IMG/VR virus record: IMGVR_UViG_3300013286_000725
Span: 1 to 64,000 of that record
Source of the DNA: a virus
DNA length: 64,000 nucleotides
Strand: one strand, 5' to 3'
Position numbers and translations under genes: made by a program
In this document: in pieces, positions 58,935 through 64,000 of the stretch
How positions within the stretch are numbered: the first letter of the stretch is position 1
How the letters are laid out: every line of letters begins with the position of its first letter
Notes under the pieces: generated by a model
What the model saw: only the letters and a program-made list of their open reading frames with translations
Database searches by the model: none
Told to the model about the DNA's origin: nothing

Positions 58935-59177
58935 ATGGCCGATGAAAATCAACAAACAGCAGAAAACGCACCCGCACAAGACAACGGTGATTTGACAATT
59001 AATGATCTTAACGCAATGAAACAAATCATTGATGTTGCCAGCTCACGCGGAGCCTTTAAACCAGGTGAAATGGTAGCAGTGGGACAGACCTATAACAAAT
59101 TAGCCACATTTTTAGAAAATGTAGCAAAACAATCACAACAAACCGCACCCGCTACAGCGCCTGCTCAAGGAGCATAA
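58935..59177 (+). CDS. Small hypothetical protein with Ala/Gln-rich ends
   Basis: An 80-residue protein with a strong RBS (AAGGAG). A folded centre (LTINDLNAMKQIIDVASSRGAF, then YNKLATFLENVAK) lies between low-complexity ends rich in Ala, Gln, Thr and Pro. A TATAAT-like box at 58912-58917 could drive it, but no good -35 was found. Function unknown. Confidence 0.55.
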   Translation: MADENQQTAENAPAQDNGDLTINDLNAMKQIIDVASSRGAFKPGEMVAVGQTYNKLATFLENVAKQSQQTAPATAPAQGA

Positions 59178-59178
59178 T

Positions 59179-59850
59179 ATGTCCGAACTAAAACATGTAG
59201 GCAGGATGAAAAATACAGGGCGTAAATGTCTTGTTGTTTTTCGTACCCTGCCAGGCGATGCATTTAGTTGTTTAATTATTCCAACAGAATCATTGCCCGA
59301 TAGCTATCATGATTCACTTATCAGTCTAGTAGAATCTAATGCCGCTCAATCGACTAACGAATTTAGTGAAGTCTTGGCCCGTGCTGTATTTTCAGACGGA
59401 TCCACTATGTTGCCAACTTTGCATGTCAAAGGTTATTTGAGTAAAGTAGCCACTGACGAAGTAGAGATGACACCTAATAATCAAGCAAGTGTATTGTTAA
59501 GTGATCTTAATCAACTGATTGCAGAACAACAAGGTGTTAGTGTTCAAGATTTGGCTATTAAATCTTCGCAACCTGATCCTAATGTTGAGATTAAAGAAGT
59601 TGCCAGTGCTAAGGATATCAGTCCCAAAACTGGTAATACTGATCCATTAATAGATCAAGTGGAAGACTTTGGTCGCACAACCAGTGCAAGTGTTAATCAA
59701 GAAACGCCAGTTACTAAATTTGATACTCCCGAAGCTGAAGCCAAATACTATCGTAGTCAGGCAGATCGATTGGCCAAGCAGGCAGCAGAAATGCGCCGCA
59801 AAGCCGAAGAAGTCTTTCCTACTAAAAAGAAAACTACTAGCGTATTGTGA
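59179..59850 (+). CDS. Hypothetical protein with C-terminal coiled coil
   Basis: A 223-residue protein: a beta-rich N-terminal domain (residues 1-115, GRKCLVVFRTLPGDAFSCLII), a disordered linker, and a C-terminal charged helix (AEAKYYRSQADRLAKQAAEMRRKAEEVF). It is coupled to the next gene by GTGA. It could be a virion or replication-associated scaffold; unproven. Confidence 0.55.
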   Translation: MSELKHVGRMKNTGRKCLVVFRTLPGDAFSCLIIPTESLPDSYHDSLISLVESNAAQSTNEFSEVLARAVFSDGSTMLPTLHVKGYLSKVATDEVEMTPNNQASVLLSDLNQLIAEQQGVSVQDLAIKSSQPDPNVEIKEVASAKDISPKTGNTDPLIDQVEDFGRTTSASVNQETPVTKFDTPEAEAKYYRSQADRLAKQAAEMRRKAEEVFPTKKKTTSVL

Positions 59851-60167
59851 CCCCGGGGAGAGTTTTCCCTAAAGATGTAGTTGAACACTGGCCCGAGGTA
59901 TTTGGGGAAATCACACTCAATGTGATCCCCCTCAAATATCTTGATTCAATTACTGTAACTTTTAAAAATAAAAAGATTTGGGAAATCAAAGTTAGCGACC
60001 AGCAAGCTCAAGAAAATTGGGAATCATTTGAAATGAATCTCAAAGAGATGCTGAGTTCTTACGAAAGTGAGATCGACAATGTTGACTTTAAATTAGATAC
60101 AGAGCGTGTCAAAAAAGACATGATTAAAAATACCAATAATTTTTTACGAAAGAAAAAATTAAAATGA
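59847..60167 (+). CDS. Hypothetical protein before thyX
   Basis: Start GTG 59847 (GTGA coupling), giving 106 residues. WPEVFGEITLNVIPLKYLDSITVTFKN is a beta-rich block; the C-terminus is Lys-rich (MIKNTNNFLRKKKLK). It overlaps thyX by 4 bp. It looks like a conserved T4-like orphan with a possible nucleic-acid-binding tail. Function unknown. Confidence 0.55.
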   Translation: MTPGRVFPKDVVEHWPEVFGEITLNVIPLKYLDSITVTFKNKKIWEIKVSDQQAQENWESFEMNLKEMLSSYESEIDNVDFKLDTERVKKDMIKNTNNFLRKKKLK

Positions 60168-60826
60168 ATGTTAAATTGTTATCCTATTCACAACCAACAG
60201 CTGAATTTGCATCCTTGGGCATTGCAGATGCACAAGAACTCATTGCGTATTGCGCCCGTGTCAGCAATCCCAGCAATCAGCTCAATACAGAAACAAGCGA
60301 AAAACTCATACGATACCTCATCAAACACCAACACTGGAGCCCTCTTGAAATGGTTTCGGCTTGTATTGAAATTACTACTACTAGAGATATTGCTAGACAG
60401 ATACTTCGACATCGTAGTTTCAGCTTTCAAGAGTTCAGTCAACGCTATGCTGATCCAACAAAGGATCTAGACTTTGTTACCCGAGAAGCTAGACTGCAAG
60501 ACACAAAGAATCGACAAAACAGCGTAGAAACATCTGATGCAGAGTTAACTGCTTGGTGGGATGCACAACAAAAGTTTGTGATTGAGAATGTACAAAGAAT
60601 CTATACAGAAGCAATTGAACGAGGCATAGCCAAAGAGCAGGCTCGTGCAGTATTACCGGAAGGACTTATTGAAAGTCGGTTATACATGAACGGTACACTG
60701 CGTAGCTGGATACACTATATTGACTTGCGGTCAGCTAACGGAACACAACTAGAGCATCAAGAAATTGCCCTAGCCTGTGCCAAAGTTATTGCAGAGATAT
60801 TTCCTCTAGCTGACCTTCTAGAATAA
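60164..60826 (+). CDS. thyX: Flavin-dependent thymidylate synthase
   Basis: A 220-residue protein of ThyX length. The signature RHRx7S is present (Arg82, His83, Arg84 ... Ser92, followed by QRY). ThyX makes dTMP from dUMP with FAD, NADPH and methylene-tetrahydrofolate. Together with dCMP deaminase (20890) it supplies dTTP. FolE could add to folate supply but more likely serves the deazaguanine pathway. A bidirectional terminator follows. Confidence 0.93.
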   Translation: MNVKLLSYSQPTAEFASLGIADAQELIAYCARVSNPSNQLNTETSEKLIRYLIKHQHWSPLEMVSACIEITTTRDIARQILRHRSFSFQEFSQRYADPTKDLDFVTREARLQDTKNRQNSVETSDAELTAWWDAQQKFVIENVQRIYTEAIERGIAKEQARAVLPEGLIESRLYMNGTLRSWIHYIDLRSANGTQLEHQEIALACAKVIAEIFPLADLLE

Positions 60827-60845
60827 TCAAATTTATATATGGAAT

Positions 60846-60873
60846 AAAAATAGGCCTCTAAGGCCTATTTTTT
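60846..60873. terminator. Bidirectional terminator between thyX and the Ig-like giant gene
   Basis: An 11-bp stem, AAAAATAGGCC/GGCCTATTTTT, with a TCTAA loop; it serves both convergent genes. Confidence 0.88.
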
Positions 60874-63800
60874 AATAGCCGTTGCCGGTGGCTTGGTCTT
60901 GTCGCACATTAAGATATAATGGTTTATCACCAATGGCCATTGTAAAGTTACCGTATCCCAGCTGCAGGTTAGTTCTAGCTTGTATAGTATGTGTACCGTT
61001 TTGTAATGATGATAACTGTCGACCATCAACACCGGCAATGGTTCCGCCAGGTGAGGCAAAATCTAATCCAGGGCCATGGCCGTATTTAGCACCATAGTCT
61101 AATGTAACACCGCTAGGATAACCACTTATGGTTACAGTAAATTCTACTACATATGAATAGGCTGTATCTATAGTTTGATATTGATCAAATGTAATTGTTG
61201 GTATATCAGCTGTTACTACCATAAGAGCGCTGGTTTCTTTGCCAGTTGACGGCCATTTTATCCATAGATAATAAGTGCCAGCGGTTGCGCCTTGAAATGC
61301 GTTGGGTTTTTCCCAGGTAGTGTATCCGCTTTGTGGTGGAGGGCCAACAAAACCAGTACCGTCAATATTAAGTGTATACGCTGGCTGGTAGACTGGAACA
61401 GTGTAAGGGGCAGCAATTGCAAATATAAATGTTTCTCCTGGGATTCCGCTGACTCTGATCAATGTTCCAGTACTAGCAGAAAAAGTACTAGGACTTACAT
61501 ATACTGTTTGAGGGTAATTGCTAGTAACAACCGTAGACTCTGCATTACCTGGAAGATTAAACTCAAAAACACTTGAACCGCCACTACCACTTGCTGTCAC
61601 TTGAATTTTGATATGATTACCCAAGGCAGCCGGTAACAATGTTCCATAGACTGCTTGATATCCAGGTCCAAATGTGCCATCGAGACTCACAGTATTGGCC
61701 GGAATTACTACAGTTGTTGCATTAATTGAAGCGTTGGTAATATTGAGATAAAGTACAAAATTATCGCCAACATTGCTATAATTTCCGCCAATACTGTATT
61801 GACTAAAGGTCGGTTTAGGTAGTACAGGTGCTGCTGGCAGGCTAAAATAGAAATATCCAGTTCCAGTCTGACCGTAACTATCAGTCACCGTGATTGTGCC
61901 GGTATACTGCTGGCCGTAGGGCATACTGCCGTCTGTAGTCATTAAGAAATAATGATTGTTATCAGGTATTCCTGTTTTGGGTCTGCCAAGGTAGGTATTT
62001 TGTATTGAGTATTGTGAGAACAGTACATCTGGATATCCGTTCAACACGGCACTGATACTGGTAAGAGCAGTCACTCCGGGTTGTGTTCCGTTAGTAGCGA
62101 CTTTTATTGTGCTTGTATGGAATGTGATTGCATTGGTTGCATTAGGAGTAAGTTGGCTGCTGAAACTGTTAGGTTTTCCTGAGAATGGTGCTTTAAAAAT
62201 CTGAGTGTTGTCTTGTAGACCCACACTGTCTATAGTCAATGCCGGAATAGCCACAGTATAACTCAATGTCAACACTTTGCCATTGGTAAAAGTAGCAGTG
62301 TATTGGTAAAATCCGTCTGCCGAACAAACACCTAAATAGCCGCCAGTTTGGGATCCTATTAGATCAAAACTGATTGCTGAGCCGGCATAAATGCCGGTGG
62401 TTTGAGTACTTAAAGATATAGTCTTTCCACTGCCATATCTGGTATCTTGAGGACTACTAATAACCACATTGGTATTAGGGGCACCTTTAATAGAGAAATT
62501 TATAGGCTGTGCTCGATAAAAGGGACCGCCGTTGGCTGTGCCAACAAAACTACCTAGAGGCAGAACATCTATACCCGGTCCGTCAGTACCCCATGGGTTG
62601 CTGGTAAAAAACTGATAGTCAATGTTTTGAACAGTTACATTAACTGTGTTAGATGTAATTGTTCCTTCGTAGGGGCGATCATACCATAACGATGCTGTTG
62701 CACTAAATGATAATCCGTTGGTATCTCCTGAAGCGGTTGTATATGTAGTGGTGTAAGTTCCAGAACCTGTCATGTCAAGGCCGTTTTGACCATACCCAGT
62801 ACTGCCCAACCCTCTATTGACGCCACCGCTGATTCTGTCTATGCTAAGTGTTAGAGCGTCGGTTACTCCAGTCACAGTAATTGTTAAAACATCCCCTACT
62901 CCAACAGTGCCGCTAGGACTTACTGATATTGTTCCGGGATTGGCTTTAAAGAAAGCCTTTGCCGATATATCCGCCGGAATGGCTGTAACACTATATCCCG
63001 CTACCGATGAAATACTGTTGATGTGGCCGCTCCAAGTAATTCGACGACCAGCTTGGCCGCCAGTGAAAAAGGTAGCACTAGATCCGCCAACAATTTGACC
63101 GTTTGCATTTGCAGTAAATGAAAAAGATGTTGAACCATTACTTACACCCAATGTATCACCGCTGAAAGTACCAGTTCCCGATACTATTGCACCAGGGGGT
63201 AGATTTGCTATTGTAGTTCCAACTTCGTATCCCCATTTTGTTGTTATACTATTTCCTGCTACTGCTGTGGCGCTAGGGCCAAGAGTCCAAACCCATGTTG
63301 GGGTTTTTGCAACTATAGTGTTAGCAGGTACTGTCACTGCACTGCTGTTAAATGATGTATAACCAGTTCTACTGACACTTAATGACACTGTGGTAGCAGG
63401 GTTACCACTAAGCACTTTACCTGTAAAAGTGCCGCTGTTGGCGCCGAAGAAATCAACCCTTGCTTGACTGCCGCTGGTAATGGTGCCGGTGTTGCTAGGT
63501 ACGCTCAACCCTTGTGAGTACGGTGCGGTGCCGAAGGTCCAGCTGATCAAGCTGTTATATGTGTCGCCTAAAATTATAAATCCTTGATAAACTCCTGTTC
63601 CGGCTGTGTTAATAGTAAATGAAACCAAATTGTCAGCACCCACTGTTGGGCCAGTTACTGATATAGTGGGCTTTCCTACGACATTGGTGTAGGTTATTTT
63701 TTGATTTAATGTCAGAGGTGGGCTAGATGCGTCTGTTACATATATACCGTATGACACCGTACCTGTCTGTGTTGGCGTATACGAAAATTGATTAGAGCCA

Positions 63801-63985
63801 CCAGAAGAAAGTGGACCTGTTACACCAACAGGTGTTATAGTTTGAGAAGGTGAGTAAGAATATGGCGGTGTACCCCCACTGGCAGTGAAGATTTCCAAGT
63901 ACGGTGTATCAACGGTGATGGTGGCGGTGATGTTTGTAGGACTTAGTGTCAGGGGCGCCAGAGCCGTTGATACAGTATAAGCCAT
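60872..63985 (-). CDS. Large Ig-like repeat protein (adhesin/structural), possibly 5'-partial
   Basis: From ATG 63985 it is 1,037 residues, but the frame stays open to the window edge (ATSPS before the Met) and no convincing RBS precedes it, so the real start may lie outside. It is rich in Gly, Thr, Ser, Pro and Tyr, with recurring TASGGTPPYSYS-type and SVSPSGTV.VGDVLTITV-type units typical of Ig-like adhesin domains. Together with the Ig-repeat protein at 14040 it suggests multiple virion surface adhesins. It is on the opposite strand from nearly all other genes. Confidence 0.72.
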   Translation of the reverse strand: MAYTVSTALAPLTLSPTNITATITVDTPYLEIFTASGGTPPYSYSPSQTITPVGVTGPLSSGGSNQFSYTPTQTGTVSYGIYVTDASSPPLTLNQKITYTNVVGKPTISVTGPTVGADNLVSFTINTAGTGVYQGFIILGDTYNSLISWTFGTAPYSQGLSVPSNTGTITSGSQARVDFFGANSGTFTGKVLSGNPATTVSLSVSRTGYTSFNSSAVTVPANTIVAKTPTWVWTLGPSATAVAGNSITTKWGYEVGTTIANLPPGAIVSGTGTFSGDTLGVSNGSTSFSFTANANGQIVGGSSATFFTGGQAGRRITWSGHINSISSVAGYSVTAIPADISAKAFFKANPGTISVSPSGTVGVGDVLTITVTGVTDALTLSIDRISGGVNRGLGSTGYGQNGLDMTGSGTYTTTYTTASGDTNGLSFSATASLWYDRPYEGTITSNTVNVTVQNIDYQFFTSNPWGTDGPGIDVLPLGSFVGTANGGPFYRAQPINFSIKGAPNTNVVISSPQDTRYGSGKTISLSTQTTGIYAGSAISFDLIGSQTGGYLGVCSADGFYQYTATFTNGKVLTLSYTVAIPALTIDSVGLQDNTQIFKAPFSGKPNSFSSQLTPNATNAITFHTSTIKVATNGTQPGVTALTSISAVLNGYPDVLFSQYSIQNTYLGRPKTGIPDNNHYFLMTTDGSMPYGQQYTGTITVTDSYGQTGTGYFYFSLPAAPVLPKPTFSQYSIGGNYSNVGDNFVLYLNITNASINATTVVIPANTVSLDGTFGPGYQAVYGTLLPAALGNHIKIQVTASGSGGSSVFEFNLPGNAESTVVTSNYPQTVYVSPSTFSASTGTLIRVSGIPGETFIFAIAAPYTVPVYQPAYTLNIDGTGFVGPPPQSGYTTWEKPNAFQGATAGTYYLWIKWPSTGKETSALMVVTADIPTITFDQYQTIDTAYSYVVEFTVTISGYPSGVTLDYGAKYGHGPGLDFASPGGTIAGVDGRQLSSLQNGTHTIQARTNLQLGYGNFTMAIGDKPLYLNVRQDQATGNGY

Positions 63986-64000
63986 TGAAGGACTTGTAGC

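Overview
The window is a segment of a T4-like (Tevenvirinae/Kyanoviridae-type) myovirus genome, probably aquatic. The T4-type replication proteins are all recognisable: family B polymerase gp43, sliding clamp gp45, clamp loader gp44, RNase H-type exonuclease and a DsbA-like protein. ThyX, dCMP deaminase, PhoH, MazG, a GroES-like protein, many small conserved-looking orphans, ATGA/TAATG-coupled gene pairs and giant tail-fibre genes fit the same group. Base composition is AT-leaning. No photosynthesis genes are present. A BPSL0761-like protein, a DUF4337 protein, the 3TM-type holin and a two-gene spanin pair suggest a Gram-negative, probably proteobacterial, host (inference). No integrase, IS element, CRISPR array or rRNA gene was seen, and I recognised no tRNA gene by eye.

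Layout. 1-680: a small zinc-ribbon protein and an A-type Fe-S carrier. 680-16,890: a tail-fibre/adhesin cassette with a 2,862-residue fibre, several proteins sharing an N-terminal adaptor, an Mtd-N-like protein and an Ig-repeat protein, interrupted by a fatty-acid desaturase. 16,890-22,070: small proteins, a DnaE-like stub, GroES-like, MazG, nitrilase, gp44, dCMP deaminase and PhoH (reverse strand). 22,200-25,430: two structural-type unknowns, a probable spanin pair, DUF4337 and a holin. 25,440-29,680: DnaJ, peptide deformylase and a ClpA-type unfoldase. 29,700-38,960: a block in which several proteins share an LxE-containing N-terminus resembling T4 capsid-targeting sequences; it includes a KxDG ligase-like protein, an HxGH nucleotidylyltransferase, an HExxH protein, a GH19 endolysin and a Dps ferritin. 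38,960-46,550: a secreted HExxH-like protein (reverse), DsbA-like, gp43, gp45, a DpdA-type DNA transglycosylase and a QueD-like T-fold protein. 46,550-56,190: glycosyltransferase, cupin, PRTase, HIT, DUF465, FolE, BAX-inhibitor-1, QueE, exonuclease and orphans. 56,200-60,830: a MoxR/VWA pair, orphans and ThyX. 60,870-64,000: a reverse-strand Ig-like giant gene that is open at the window edge.

The most notable system is a probable 7-deazaguanine DNA-modification pathway. FolE, a QueD-like protein and QueE would make the precursor, and DpdA would exchange it into DNA; QueC is not in the window. QueE carries an unusual split radical-SAM cysteine motif. Regulation looks unusually compact. Eight sigma70-type promoters are visible, several with near-consensus hexamers at 16-17 bp spacing. 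Several T4-late-like (G/T)NTAAATA boxes are present. Three hairpins physically overlap promoters. A 5-bp/8-nt hairpin immediately upstream of the gp43 ribosome-binding site matches the architecture of the classic T4 gene 43 translational operator.
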